Below, piece by piece: positions 17,602 to 25,720 of a stretch of DNA of 64,000 bases (position 1 is the first letter of the stretch; every line of letters starts with the position of its first letter). The stretch comes from Rossellomorea marisflavi. Its GTDB lineage: Bacteria > Bacillota > Bacilli > Bacillales > Bacillaceae_B. Location: assembly GCF_001274775.1 (NCBI RefSeq), contig NZ_LGUE01000003.1, positions 33,580-97,579 on the forward strand. The letters run 5' to 3'. The notes beneath the pieces are model-generated. The model was not told the DNA's origin. It did not search any database and saw nothing but the letters and a program-made list of their open reading frames with translations. The translations under genes were made by a program, and so were the position numbers.

Positions 17602-18375
17602 TTGAAGAAGAATAATTGGTTCCATTCCGTCCAGCCGTGGATCATCCCGATCCTTCTCTTGGCCCTATGGGAGCTTGTGTCATCACTTGAAATTGTCTCC
17701 CCGTCCCTTTTCCCGTCCCCTGTTGCCGTAGTAGTGAGCGGATGGGAGCTTGCGGTATCCGGAGAACTCTCCACACATATACTCGCAAGCCTGTCGCGTG
17801 CGGCCATCGGAATGCTGATCGGCGGTGTGATCGGGTTCGTCCTTGGCATCCTGAATGGACTGTCGGATGTTTCCTTCCGCCTGACGGATACAACCATCCA
17901 AATGATCCGGAATATCCCCCATCTTGCCCTGTTGCCCCTGGTGATTGTATGGCTCGGGATCGATGAAAGCGCGAAGATCTTCCTGGTGATCCTCGGGGTG
18001 ATGTTCCCTGTTTACATCAACACATATCATGGCATCCGGACCGTGGATCCGAACTTCATCGAGATGGGCAGGATGTATAACTTGAAGGGATGGCAGCTGT
18101 TCAAACATATCCTTTTCCCTTGGGCTCTCCCATCCATCTTTGTCGGCCTCCGCTATGCCCTCGGCGTGATGTGGCTCACATTGATTGTGGCAGAAACCAT
18201 ACCGACGGAGCAGGGGATCGGCTATCTGGCAACGAACGCAAGGGAGTTCATGCAGACGGATATCATCATCCTGAGCATCGTCATCTACGCCCTCCTCGGA
18301 AAACTGGCCGACATCGTCGCTCAAGTCGGCGAGAAGAAGGCACTGAAGTGGAACGAAAGCTATGTGAAATCATAG
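17602..18375 (+). CDS. SsuC-like ABC transporter permease
   Basis: A 257-residue permease with about six membrane helices. The EAA loop is visible around residues 155-180 (DPNFIEMGRMYNLKGWQLFK). It belongs to the SsuC/TauC group that pairs with NMT1-like binding proteins. The open frame has an ATG at 17593, but the Shine-Dalgarno GGAAGG abuts it directly; the TTG at 17602 lies at a normal distance of about 9 bases and gives MKKNNWFH. A TTG start may lower the permease dose relative to the binding protein. Confidence 0.88.
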   Translation: MKKNNWFHSVQPWIIPILLLALWELVSSLEIVSPSLFPSPVAVVVSGWELAVSGELSTHILASLSRAAIGMLIGGVIGFVLGILNGLSDVSFRLTDTTIQMIRNIPHLALLPLVIVWLGIDESAKIFLVILGVMFPVYINTYHGIRTVDPNFIEMGRMYNLKGWQLFKHILFPWALPSIFVGLRYALGVMWLTLIVAETIPTEQGIGYLATNAREFMQTDIIILSIVIYALLGKLADIVAQVGEKKALKWNESYVKS

Positions 18376-18390
18376 AAAGGAGGAAGTCTT

Positions 18391-19170
18391 ATGTCCAATC
18401 TGGAAACAAAACGCAACAGCCAGCCGGTCCGGATCGACCTGGTCGGTGCCGGTAAACAATTCGGCGATAAGGAAGTGTTGAAAGATATAGAGCTCACGGT
18501 GGAGAAAAATGAATTTGTCGCCATCATCGGAAAGAGCGGTAGCGGAAAGAGTACGCTGCTTCGCCTGGTGGCCGGACTTGAATCATTGTCCGATGGTGAA
18601 CTGCTTTTCAACGGGAAGCCTGCGGGTGAAGATGCGTCCAAGATCACGATGATGTATCAGGATTCCAGGCTGCTTCCGTGGAAGACGGTCATCCAGAACG
18701 TCGGTCTGGGCCTGAAAGGGGACTGGAAGGCCAGGGCGGAAAGCGTACTTGAGGCCGTTGGACTCCTGTCCTACAAGGATCAATGGCCATCCAAGCTTTC
18801 CGGAGGACAGAAACAGCGTGTCGCCTTGGCCCGTGCCCTTATCCATGAGCCGTCCCTCCTTCTATTGGATGAACCGCTCAGTGCCCTCGACGCCTTCACG
18901 AAGCTTGAGATGCAGAACCTCGTGGAGACAATCTGGCAGGGGGTAGGATTCACTGCGCTCCTGGTCACACATGATGTACGGGAAGCCATCCGCCTCGCAG
19001 ATCGGATCGTTCTGATCGAGGACGGGCGAATCGCGTTGAATGTTCCGGTGAACGCTGCAAGACCAAGGCAGGTCTCATCACCGGAACTCGTCGCTTTGGA
19101 GGAAAGGGTGCTGTCTGCCATCATGAAAGAAGCACCGCCCGTACAAGAAAAGAAGTTCAAGACCATCTGA
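18391..19170 (+). CDS. SsuB-like ABC transporter ATP-binding protein
   Basis: A 259-residue ATPase. Walker [10 protein letters not shown] is near residue 49, the Q-loop is in [18 protein letters not shown], the signature LSGGQKQR precedes Walker [13 protein letters not shown], and the H-loop is LVTHDVREA. The PWKTV segment is typical of the nitrate/sulfonate/taurine family (SsuB, TauB). It is the last gene of the VOC-importer operon and is followed by an intrinsic terminator. Confidence 0.92.
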   Translation: MSNLETKRNSQPVRIDLVGAGKQFGDKEVLKDIELTVEKNEFVAIIGKSGSGKSTLLRLVAGLESLSDGELLFNGKPAGEDASKITMMYQDSRLLPWKTVIQNVGLGLKGDWKARAESVLEAVGLLSYKDQWPSKLSGGQKQRVALARALIHEPSLLLLDEPLSALDAFTKLEMQNLVETIWQGVGFTALLVTHDVREAIRLADRIVLIEDGRIALNVPVNAARPRQVSSPELVALEERVLSAIMKEAPPVQEKKFKTI

Positions 19171-19174
19171 AAAG

Positions 19175-19208
19175 AAGCCGTCGCTCCCCCAGTGGAGCGG
19201 CGGCTTTT
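19175..19208 (+). terminator. Terminator of the VOC/ABC importer operon
   Basis: GAAGCCGTCGCTCC and GGAGCGGCGGCTTT pair over a short loop and are followed by TTGT. Confidence 0.7.
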
Positions 19209-19328
19209 GTATATCAAAGCATAAATCCAAAGAAAAATGTATGCCAAATCCGATAAAAGTAAAGGAAACCAATCACAACCTGAGGTAGAATAGAAGAAGA
19301 TTGATAGAGAAGATGGAGGTAATGAGAC

Positions 19329-20216
19329 ATGCTAGGTGCAATTGAAGCTGGCGGTACGAAGTTTGTCTGTGCTGTAGGCGATGAACAGGGAACCATCATC
19401 GACAGGGTCCAGATCCCGACGACCCTTCCAGAAGAAACGATTCCGAAGGTCATTGAGTTTTTCAGGAAACATCCCGTCAAGGCGATCGGCATCGGATCAT
19501 TCGGACCGATTGACGTGAATAGAGAAAGCGCTTCATACGGAAATGTCACATCCACGCCTAAGGTCGGGTGGAAGGACTATCCGTTTGTTCAAGCGATCAA
19601 AGACGCCATTCCCCTTCCGGTCGGATTCAATACGGATGTAAACGCCGCAGCCCTTGGGGAGGCAACATTCGGCGCTGCCAAAGGCCTCGACAGCTGCCTT
19701 TATATCACGGTCGGCACGGGCATCGGTGCCGGTGCCGTCGTCCAGGGGAAACTCCTCCAAGGACTGTCCCATCCTGAAATGGGCCACATCCTCATCCGCC
19801 GTCACGAAGATGATCCATATGAAGGAAAATGTCCGTATCATAAGGATTGTCTTGAAGGATTGGCAGCAGGTCCGGCCATCGAAGCAAGATGGGGTGTCAA
19901 AGGCGACCAGCTCGTTGACAAAGGGGAAGTATGGGAGATGGAAGGCTACTACATCGCCCAGGCCCTCATGCAATATATCGTCATCATCTCACCGAAGAAG
20001 ATCATCCTTGGTGGGGGCGTGATGAAGCAGAGGCAGATCTTCCCGATCATCTACAAGCATCTGGAGAAGATGATCAATGGGTATGTCAATCTTCCACCGC
20101 TGGAAGAGTATATCGTCTCACCAGGTCTTGGAGATAACGCCGGTATTACCGGGTCTCTCATGCTTGCACATGAAGCATATGAAGATGAAATCAACAGGGA
20201 AGCAACACGGGTATAA
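19329..20216 (+). CDS. ROK-family fructokinase (GmuE-like)
   Basis: A 295-residue sugar kinase of the ROK family. It starts with the ATP-binding GAIEAGGTKFVCAVGDE motif, has the sugar-binding NTDVNAAALGEATFGAAKG segment and TVGTGIGAGAVV, and carries the ROK zinc-binding cluster (CPYHKDCLEGLAAGPA). The size and zinc motif fit Bacillus fructokinase GmuE/YdhR, which phosphorylates fructose at C6. It stands alone with its own GGAGGT (8-base spacing) and a terminator, and no transporter lies beside it. Confidence 0.88.
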   Translation: MLGAIEAGGTKFVCAVGDEQGTIIDRVQIPTTLPEETIPKVIEFFRKHPVKAIGIGSFGPIDVNRESASYGNVTSTPKVGWKDYPFVQAIKDAIPLPVGFNTDVNAAALGEATFGAAKGLDSCLYITVGTGIGAGAVVQGKLLQGLSHPEMGHILIRRHEDDPYEGKCPYHKDCLEGLAAGPAIEARWGVKGDQLVDKGEVWEMEGYYIAQALMQYIVIISPKKIILGGGVMKQRQIFPIIYKHLEKMINGYVNLPPLEEYIVSPGLGDNAGITGSLMLAHEAYEDEINREATRV

Positions 20217-20225
20217 GTGTATATG

Positions 20226-20262
20226 TGAGCAGGCTGGTCTTTTGGGATCAGTCTGTTTTTTT
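20226..20262 (+). terminator. Terminator of the ROK kinase gene
   Basis: AGCAGGCTGGTC can pair with GATCAGTCTGTT (G-U pairs and one mismatch), followed by a run of seven T. Confidence 0.6.
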
Positions 20263-20281
20263 ATCGATACAGATAGGAGAC

Positions 20282-20462
20282 CCTCCCGATATTGAAGAAA
20301 TGGTGATAGAGAAGAGTCCGTTCCTCTGCGCTGCGGTCCCTTGCTTTCCACGGGGAGTGAGTCGAGCCTCCTCATGCTTGCGGGGTCTCGAACATCCCTC
20401 TATTCCCGTAGGAGTCAAGTGCCCTCCGCTCCGATCCACTCTGTGGGCTAGAGGAGTTTGAT
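20282..20462 (+). repeat. REP-like repeat unit A1 (181 bp)
   Basis: First of two 181-bp direct copies (A1, A2) that agree over nearly their whole length. The core pattern TTTCCACGGGG..GAGCCTCCTC..TTGCGGGGTCTCG..TATTCCCG..GGAGTC is the one seen in the 8.8 kb element. The 20217-21517 interval holds no gene; it consists of these repeats and the kdgA control region. Confidence 0.75.
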
Positions 20463-20498
20463 TGGACATCTACATGGGGAGGTTGCTATTAGAAAATT

Positions 20499-20679
20499 CC
20501 TCCCGATATTGAGGGAATGGTAATGGAGAAGGGTCCGTTCCTCTGCGCTGCAGGCCCTTTCTTTCCACGGGGAGGAAGTCGAGCCTCCTCATGCTTGCGG
20601 GGTCTCGAACATCCCTCTATTCCCGTAGGAGTCAAGCGCCCTCCGCTCCGATCCACTCTGTGGGTTAGAAGAGTTTGAT
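20499..20679 (+). repeat. REP-like repeat unit A2 (181 bp)
   Basis: Second direct copy of unit A1, same length and orientation, 36 bp downstream, with scattered substitutions only. Confidence 0.75.
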
Positions 20680-20718
20680 AGAAATTTCAAGTGGATGAGT
20701 CTATCATGGCAAGCATCC

Positions 20719-20790
20719 CTGAGCTAAAGAAATGTGATGTAGATAGGTCCGCTCCTCTGATTCGATCCACCATGTAGGTTGTAGGTTCAA
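20719..20790 (+). repeat. Degenerate, internally deleted copy of unit A
   Basis: The outer parts of unit A (GAAATG..GATAG..GTCCG..CTCCTCTG and CGATCCAC..TGTAGG) are recognisable but the REP core between them is missing. It looks like a decayed deletion derivative. Confidence 0.4.
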
Positions 20791-20844
20791 TATAGACAAC
20801 TCGGACAAATCTAACCTATGAATCTAAGTTTCCGTTTCTTTCTC

Positions 20845-20990
20845 CCCATCAAACAAAAAAGAGTGAAGTGAAGCGGAGGAGGGCCGACTCCCGCGGGAAT
20901 AGTGGGCAGGTGAGACCCTGCAAGCGCAGCTGAAGCGGCTCACCGTCCACCCCGCAGGAAAGCGGCCATCCGCAGCGAAACGGAACGGTC
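20845..20990 (-). repeat. REP-like repeat unit B1 (146 bp, opposite orientation)
   Basis: Its reverse complement follows the same core pattern as units A (TTTCCTGCGGGG..GTGAGCC..GGGTCTCACC..TATTCCCGCGGGAGTC) but is a distinct subfamily. It is nearly identical to unit B2. Confidence 0.75.
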
Positions 20991-21180
20991 TCCGTATAAA
21001 TGATCCCTCATTTAATCAAGATTACAAAAATCCCCGAACACCAAGTAGAAAAATGTAATCCTAATCCACACTAGGGTTTGTAGAAATCTTTGCAATAAAC
21101 TCTGCTGAGCAAATTTGATTTTCCTGCCTCAATAAATCGGGCGAAGTTAATCTAGGAATCTACTCTTCAATTTTTCCTAA

Positions 21181-21326
21181 CCCATCAAACAAAAAACAGT
21201 GAAGTGAAGCGGAGGAGGGCCGACTCCCGCGGGAATAGTGGGCAGGTGAGACCCTGCAAGCGCAGCTGAAGCGGCTCACCGTCCACCCCGCAGGAAAGCG
21301 GCCATCCGCAGCGAAACGAAACGGTC
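21181..21326 (-). repeat. REP-like repeat unit B2 (146 bp)
   Basis: Almost identical to B1 (two or three differences over 146 bp) and in the same orientation, 190 bp further on. The near-identity suggests recent duplication or gene conversion. Confidence 0.75.
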
Positions 21327-21402
21327 AAAGTACAAAGGCAATCCAGTTAAAAGAGGATCCCCACCCTTTACATAACAACCAAACTTAAAACATTTTTCAG
21401 AA

Positions 21403-21416
21403 TTGTAAGCGTTTCT
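21403..21416. promoter_or_regulatory. cre-like CcpA site before kdgA
   Basis: TTGTAAGCGTTTCT matches the left half and centre of the CcpA cre consensus. It sits immediately upstream of the -35 box of the kdgA promoter, so CcpA could act there. Confidence 0.45.
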
Positions 21417-21418
21417 TA

Positions 21419-21447
21419 TTGTGAAATTCCCAATCTTTGTTTATACT
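21419..21447 (+). promoter_or_regulatory. kdgA: Sigma-A promoter of the kdgA operon
   Basis: TTGTGA (21419-21424), 17 bp and TATACT (21442-21447). Predicted start near 21454, just before the two IclR-type operator sites. Confidence 0.65.
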
Positions 21448-21458
21448 GAACTCATATA

Positions 21459-21493
21459 TTTCTAAATAATAAATTAGATTTCCAAATAGGAAA
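21459..21493. promoter_or_regulatory. Two IclR-type operator sites before kdgA
   Basis: TTTCCAAATAGGAAA (21479-21493) is a near-perfect inverted repeat. TTTCTAAATAATAAA (21459-21473) is a degenerate copy exactly 20 bp upstream, two DNA turns away. The same 15-bp word, TTTCTAAATAGGAAA, occurs on the minus strand at 26550-26564 next to the iclR gene. They cover the region just after the predicted transcription start, a position suited to repression. Confidence 0.65.
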
Positions 21494-21517
21494 TCTTAAA
21501 GGTGCAGGTGGAAAATA

Positions 21518-22186
21518 ATGAGAAAAATCGAAATACTGAATGGAATCAAAGAATGCGGCGTCGTCGCCGTCGTCCGGGCAGACAGCAAAGAACAGGCCAT
21601 CGTCATCTCCGACGCGTGCGTCAGCGGAGGAATCAAAGGAATCGAAGTCACCTTCACCGTGGACGGAGCCGCCGAAGTCATCAAAGAGCTTAGCTCCATC
21701 TACGAAGGAACCGACGTCCTCATCGGAGCAGGAACCGTCCTCGATGCCCAGACCGCTCGGATTGCCATCCTTGCAGGAGCCGACTTCGTCGTAAGCCCAA
21801 GCTTCGATGAAGCGACCGCCAAACTATGCAATCTGTATCAGGTGCCCTACATGCCGGGCTGCATGACCATCACTGAAATGAAGACCGCACTCGAGAGCGG
21901 AGTCGATATCATCAAGCTATTCCCGGGAAGTGCCTATGGCCCGGACTTCATCAAAGGCATCAAGGCGCCTCTTCCCCAGGTGAACATCATGCCGACCGGC
22001 GGGGTGAGCCTCGGAAATGTAGCAGAGTGGATCCGGAACGGCTGCGTGGCCGTCGGTGTAGGGGGAAGCCTCCTCGAGCCTGCCAAGACTGGGGACTTCG
22101 AGAAAATCACGGAGTACGCGAAAGAGTATATCCTGAAGGTCAAAGAAGCAAGGGGAGGATCGTATGAAGGTACTCACGTTCGGTGA
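21518..22186 (+). CDS. kdgA: 2-keto-3-deoxy-6-phosphogluconate aldolase
   Basis: Cleaves 2-keto-3-deoxy-6-phosphogluconate to pyruvate and glyceraldehyde-3-phosphate, the last step of hexuronate breakdown. The 222-residue class I aldolase has the Schiff-base Lys in VDIIKLFPGSAYGP (near residue 133), the catalytic Glu in GIEVTFTVDG (near residue 45) and the phosphate-binding MPTGGVSLGNV. It is the first gene of the kdgA-kdgK-kduI-isomerase-kduD operon and overlaps kdgK by 23 bases. Operators for the IclR regulator and a cre-like site precede it. Confidence 0.93.
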   Translation: MRKIEILNGIKECGVVAVVRADSKEQAIVISDACVSGGIKGIEVTFTVDGAAEVIKELSSIYEGTDVLIGAGTVLDAQTARIAILAGADFVVSPSFDEATAKLCNLYQVPYMPGCMTITEMKTALESGVDIIKLFPGSAYGPDFIKGIKAPLPQVNIMPTGGVSLGNVAEWIRNGCVAVGVGGSLLEPAKTGDFEKITEYAKEYILKVKEARGGSYEGTHVR

Positions 22187-23174
22187 AATCATGCTTCGAT
22201 TATCCACCGGTGAAGGGGAGCGACTGATCCGTGCAGGTTCCCTTCAGATGAACTACGGCGGGGCCGAGGCCAATGTCGCCGTTTCCCTTGCCCACTTCGG
22301 GCATGCTGTCCACTATGTAAGCAAGATTCCGGCCCATCCCATCGGTGAGGCGGTCAAGCACCACCTCCGTTCCCATGGGGTGAGTACGGATTTGATCCTC
22401 CAGGGAGGGGATCGTCTCGGCACCTACTATCTGGAATCCGGTGTCGGAGAACGCAGTGCCAAGGTCATCTATGATCGCAAGTACTCAAGTTTTTCCCATC
22501 TGTCCACAGGCGAAATTGATTGGGACCACGCTCTTGACGGCGGTTGCCTCCTCCATGTATCAGGGATCACCCTTGCCCTCTCAGAAGAACTCAGGACGAT
22601 TACATTGCAAGCGCTTCAAAAAGCAAAAGAACGCGGGATCACGACGAGCTTCGACTTCAACTACCGGGCGAGTCTCTGGAGCCAACGGGAAGCCTCCCTT
22701 GCGTATAAGCCACTGCTTCCATATGTGGATATCGCATTCTTCGGGGAACTGGATGCCCTTCACCTCCTCGGATTGGAAAGAAAAGATCCGGCACTTCCGC
22801 GTGAAGAGAGACTGCTTCAGTATTACAAGGAGATGGAAAGGGAGTATCCGAACATCCGCCATATGGCGTCGACATTCAGGGATGTCAAGTCCTCCACCGT
22901 CAATGATCTGCAGGGCAACTATTATGTTCACGGCATGCTCCATCAATCGAAGCTCCATCACATCGATCCCATCGTGGATCGTGTCGGCGGGGGAGATGCC
23001 TTTGCCGCGGGGATCCTTCATGGCATCCTGAAAGGAAATGATCCGGACGTGATTGCCGCCTTTGCCACGGGGGCATCAGCACTGAAACATACCGTTCGGG
23101 GAGACAGCAGCCTTTTCACCGAAGAAGAGGTCCGTCAGTTTATAGATAGCGGATCCGGCACCATCGTCAGATAG
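22164..23174 (+). CDS. kdgK: 2-keto-3-deoxygluconate kinase
   Basis: Phosphorylates KDG at C6 to give the substrate of KdgA. A 336-residue PfkB-family sugar kinase: the N-terminal GEIMLRLST and MNYGGAEANVAVSLAHFG substrate-binding motif and the C-terminal DRVGGGDAFAAGILHG motif with the catalytic Asp are clear. Its start lies 23 bases inside kdgA behind AGGGGAGG, so the two are translationally coupled. Confidence 0.92.
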   Translation: MKVLTFGEIMLRLSTGEGERLIRAGSLQMNYGGAEANVAVSLAHFGHAVHYVSKIPAHPIGEAVKHHLRSHGVSTDLILQGGDRLGTYYLESGVGERSAKVIYDRKYSSFSHLSTGEIDWDHALDGGCLLHVSGITLALSEELRTITLQALQKAKERGITTSFDFNYRASLWSQREASLAYKPLLPYVDIAFFGELDALHLLGLERKDPALPREERLLQYYKEMEREYPNIRHMASTFRDVKSSTVNDLQGNYYVHGMLHQSKLHHIDPIVDRVGGGDAFAAGILHGILKGNDPDVIAAFATGASALKHTVRGDSSLFTEEEVRQFIDSGSGTIVR

Positions 23175-23217
23175 CATCGCAACCTACCATACTATGAAAA
23201 TGAAGGAGAGATGAGTC

Positions 23218-24048
23218 ATGGAAACACGTTATGCCAACCATCCCGAGGAAATCAAACGCTACAATACCGAGGAACTGCGGAAGCACTTTTTGAAAGAGAC
23301 CCTGTTCGAAGCCGGTCAGGTCCATCTCACGTATACGCATGTGGATCGCATGATCTTCGGCGGTGTGACACCTGCCGATCAGGAGCTGACAATCAAGCTC
23401 GATAAGGAGCTTGGAGTGAACTACTTCCTTGAGCGCCGTGAGCTCGGCATCATCAATATCGGTGGCGAAGGAAGCGTCATCCTTGATGGGGAAGAGTATT
23501 CCATGATCCGCTATGACGGGCTGTACGTCGGGAAAGGGACGGAGCAGGTTCTCTTCCGTTCGAAGGATCCGGAGAATCCGGCAAAGTTCTATATCAATTC
23601 AACTCCTGCCCACCACAAATATCCGACGGTGAAGATCGACATCAATGAAATCAAACCGCTTGAAATGGGTGAACAGGGGACCCTCAACGAACGGAAGATC
23701 CACCAGTATATCCATCCGAACGTATGCGAGAGCTGCCAGCTCCAAATGGGGCTCACGATGCTGTCACCGGGAAGCGTTTGGAACACGATGCCGTGCCACA
23801 CGCATGAGCGCCGCATGGAAGTGTATTTGTACTTTGATATGGAGCCGGATACAAGGGTGTTCCACTTCATGGGTCAGCCGGATGAGACACGCCACCTTGT
23901 GATGAAGAATGAGCAGGCCGCGATTTCGCCGAGCTGGTCGATCCATACGGGCACGGCGACAAGCAACTACACGTTCATCTGGGGCATGTGCGGAGAAAAC
24001 ATCACCTATGACGACATGGACCACATCAAGATGGAAGACTTACGGTAA
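23218..24048 (+). CDS. kduI: 5-keto-4-deoxyuronate isomerase KduI
   Basis: Converts 5-keto-4-deoxyuronate (DKI), formed from unsaturated uronic acid, to 2,5-diketo-3-deoxygluconate. The 276-residue cupin protein is of normal family length and has the zinc-ligand cluster PCHTHERRMEVYLYFD (two His and a Glu) plus a later His in the C-terminal part. It feeds KduD, encoded two genes downstream. Its ribosome binding site is AAGGAGAG. Confidence 0.94.
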   Translation: METRYANHPEEIKRYNTEELRKHFLKETLFEAGQVHLTYTHVDRMIFGGVTPADQELTIKLDKELGVNYFLERRELGIINIGGEGSVILDGEEYSMIRYDGLYVGKGTEQVLFRSKDPENPAKFYINSTPAHHKYPTVKIDINEIKPLEMGEQGTLNERKIHQYIHPNVCESCQLQMGLTMLSPGSVWNTMPCHTHERRMEVYLYFDMEPDTRVFHFMGQPDETRHLVMKNEQAAISPSWSIHTGTATSNYTFIWGMCGENITYDDMDHIKMEDLR

Positions 24049-24059
24049 GGGGTGGTTCC

Positions 24060-24893
24060 ATGAACATCGGGATGAGAGCACACGATATCGAGAAACGTCC
24101 GCTACCGGAACTCGTCGAGGAGCTTGGGAACAAGGGGTTAGCCTGCGTGCAGTTCGCCCTGGCGAAATCCCTTGATGTCCCGTCTCACCACGGGGCACTG
24201 AGCCCTGGATTCGGAAGGTATGTAAAAAACGCATTCGACACCCGCGGAATCCAGATCGCCGTCCTTGGATGCTACTTCAATATGATCGACCCTGATCATA
24301 CGGAAAGGCGAAAAGGAATGGACCGGTTCAAGGAGCATCTTCGCTATGCCCGGGACTTCGGCTGCAGCATCGTGGCGACAGAGACGGGGAACGTCCACTC
24401 CAAGATGGGGTATACGACGGATAATTTCGATGAAGAGCCGTTCCAGGAAGTGGTGAGGAGCGTCAGGGAAATGGTGGCCGAAGCCGAAAAATTCGGCGTC
24501 ATCGTCGGGATCGAAGCGGGTGTCAATCACCCGGTCCATACCGTGGAGAAGATGAAGCGGCTGCTCGATGAGGTCGATTCACAAAACCTGCAGGTCGTCT
24601 TTGATCCGATGAACCTCATGACACTTGAGAATCATCAAGAGCAGGAAAAGGTGTTCGAAGAAGCGATGGAGGCTTTCGGCCACAGGATTGCCATCTTCCA
24701 CGCGAAGGATTTCAAGGTCGAGGATGGAGTCCTCAGCACGGCTCCGGTCGGGACCGGTCTGATGAACTATGATTGGCTCTTCGGTTGGTTGAAGGCAAAC
24801 AAGCCTTACATCAATATCATCATGGAAGAAACGGTGGAGCCTTATATCGATGATAGTCTGGCATTTTTGAAGAATAAGTACGAGCAGGCCTAA
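24060..24893 (+). CDS. Sugar phosphate isomerase/epimerase (TIM barrel)
   Basis: A 277-residue AP-endonuclease-2-like TIM-barrel protein (IolI/IolE/xylose-isomerase-like superfamily). Likely metal ligands are Glu in VGIEAGV, Asp in VVFDPMNL, His in AIFHAKDF and Glu in IIMEET. It sits between kduI and kduD with tight spacing, so it should act on a uronate-derived keto sugar or isomerise a side-chain sugar of the same polymer; which one cannot be read from sequence. This gene is not typical of the E. coli kdu/kdg set. Confidence 0.75.
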   Translation: MNIGMRAHDIEKRPLPELVEELGNKGLACVQFALAKSLDVPSHHGALSPGFGRYVKNAFDTRGIQIAVLGCYFNMIDPDHTERRKGMDRFKEHLRYARDFGCSIVATETGNVHSKMGYTTDNFDEEPFQEVVRSVREMVAEAEKFGVIVGIEAGVNHPVHTVEKMKRLLDEVDSQNLQVVFDPMNLMTLENHQEQEKVFEEAMEAFGHRIAIFHAKDFKVEDGVLSTAPVGTGLMNYDWLFGWLKANKPYINIIMEETVEPYIDDSLAFLKNKYEQA

Positions 24894-24908
24894 CAGAAGG
24901 GAAGAGGG

Positions 24909-25670
24909 ATGAGCATGACAGGATTGTTTTCATTGGAAGGGAAAGTAGCCCTTGTCACAGGTGCGAGCCGTGGACTCGGTCAGGGAATGGCTGTTGGACT
25001 GGCAGAAGCAGGGGCCGTCGTCATCGGCGCAGGCATAAGTGCGATGAAGGAAACGCGCGAGAAGATCGAAGGACTTGGCGGGGTGTTCCATGAAGTGCAG
25101 GTCGACCTTTCAGAGAAAGGTGCAGCTTCCAAGCTTGCTGAGGAAGCCCTTGCCAAGGAAGGACGCATCGATATCCTCGTCAATAATTCAGGCATCATCC
25201 GTCGTGAGGATGCGGAGAATTTCCAGGATGATGACTGGTTTGACGTCATCAATGTGAATCAGCATGCTGTGTTCCAGCTTTGTCGTGAAGTCGGCAAGCA
25301 GATGATCGAGAAAGGGAGCGGGAAGATCATCAATATCGCGTCCATGCTGTCATTCCAGGGAGGCTTGCGCGTCCCTGCATATACGGCAAGCAAGCATGCG
25401 GTTGCAGGATTGACGAAGTCATTTGCCAACGAGTGGGGCAAGAAGGGCGTCAATGTGAATGCCATCGCACCCGGTTACTTCGAGACGGATAACACGGCGC
25501 AGCTCCGCGGGAACGCTGAACGGAGTGCTTCAATCACGTCACGCATCCCTCAGGGGCGCTGGGGTCGTCCCGAAGATCTCAAGGGAGCCGTTGTCTTCCT
25601 TGCTTCGGATGCTTCCAATTACGTGAACGGACATATCCTCTGTGTCGATGGTGGATGGATGAGCTCATAA
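24909..25670 (+). CDS. kduD: 2-deoxy-D-gluconate 3-dehydrogenase / KduD
   Basis: Reduces 2,5-diketo-3-deoxygluconate to KDG with NAD(P)H. A 253-residue classical SDR: cofactor motif TGASRGLGQG, NNSG, catalytic Ser in ASMLSF, and YxxxK in YTASKHA. It is the last gene of the operon and is followed by a strong terminator. A second in-frame ATG lies 6 bases downstream, and either could be used. Together with KduI, KdgK and KdgA it completes the path from unsaturated uronate to central metabolism. Confidence 0.92.
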   Translation: MSMTGLFSLEGKVALVTGASRGLGQGMAVGLAEAGAVVIGAGISAMKETREKIEGLGGVFHEVQVDLSEKGAASKLAEEALAKEGRIDILVNNSGIIRREDAENFQDDDWFDVINVNQHAVFQLCREVGKQMIEKGSGKIINIASMLSFQGGLRVPAYTASKHAVAGLTKSFANEWGKKGVNVNAIAPGYFETDNTAQLRGNAERSASITSRIPQGRWGRPEDLKGAVVFLASDASNYVNGHILCVDGGWMSS

Positions 25671-25675
25671 TAGAC

Positions 25676-25713
25676 GAAAAAGCCCAAGAATGGTTTCATT
25701 CTTGGGCTTTTCT
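25676..25713. terminator. Bidirectional terminator between kduD and iclR
   Basis: AAAAGCCCAAGAATG and CATTCTTGGGCTTTT form a perfect 15-bp stem with a 4-base loop between convergent genes, with A and T tracts on both sides. Confidence 0.88.
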
Positions 25714-25720
25714 ATGTTCA

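Noticed and set aside
20225-20469. Open frames on both strands over the repeats at 20.2-20.5 kb
   Set aside because: They lie on the REP-like units, share no family features and lack ribosome binding sites.
20282-21326. Possible CRISPR array
   Set aside because: Units are 146-181 bp, in two subfamilies and opposite orientations, with unequal spacers and no cas genes.
24060-24893. Calling this gene iolI or iolE
   Set aside because: It shares only the TIM-barrel fold with these; it lies in the kdu/kdg operon, and a clear iolE is at 40189-41085.
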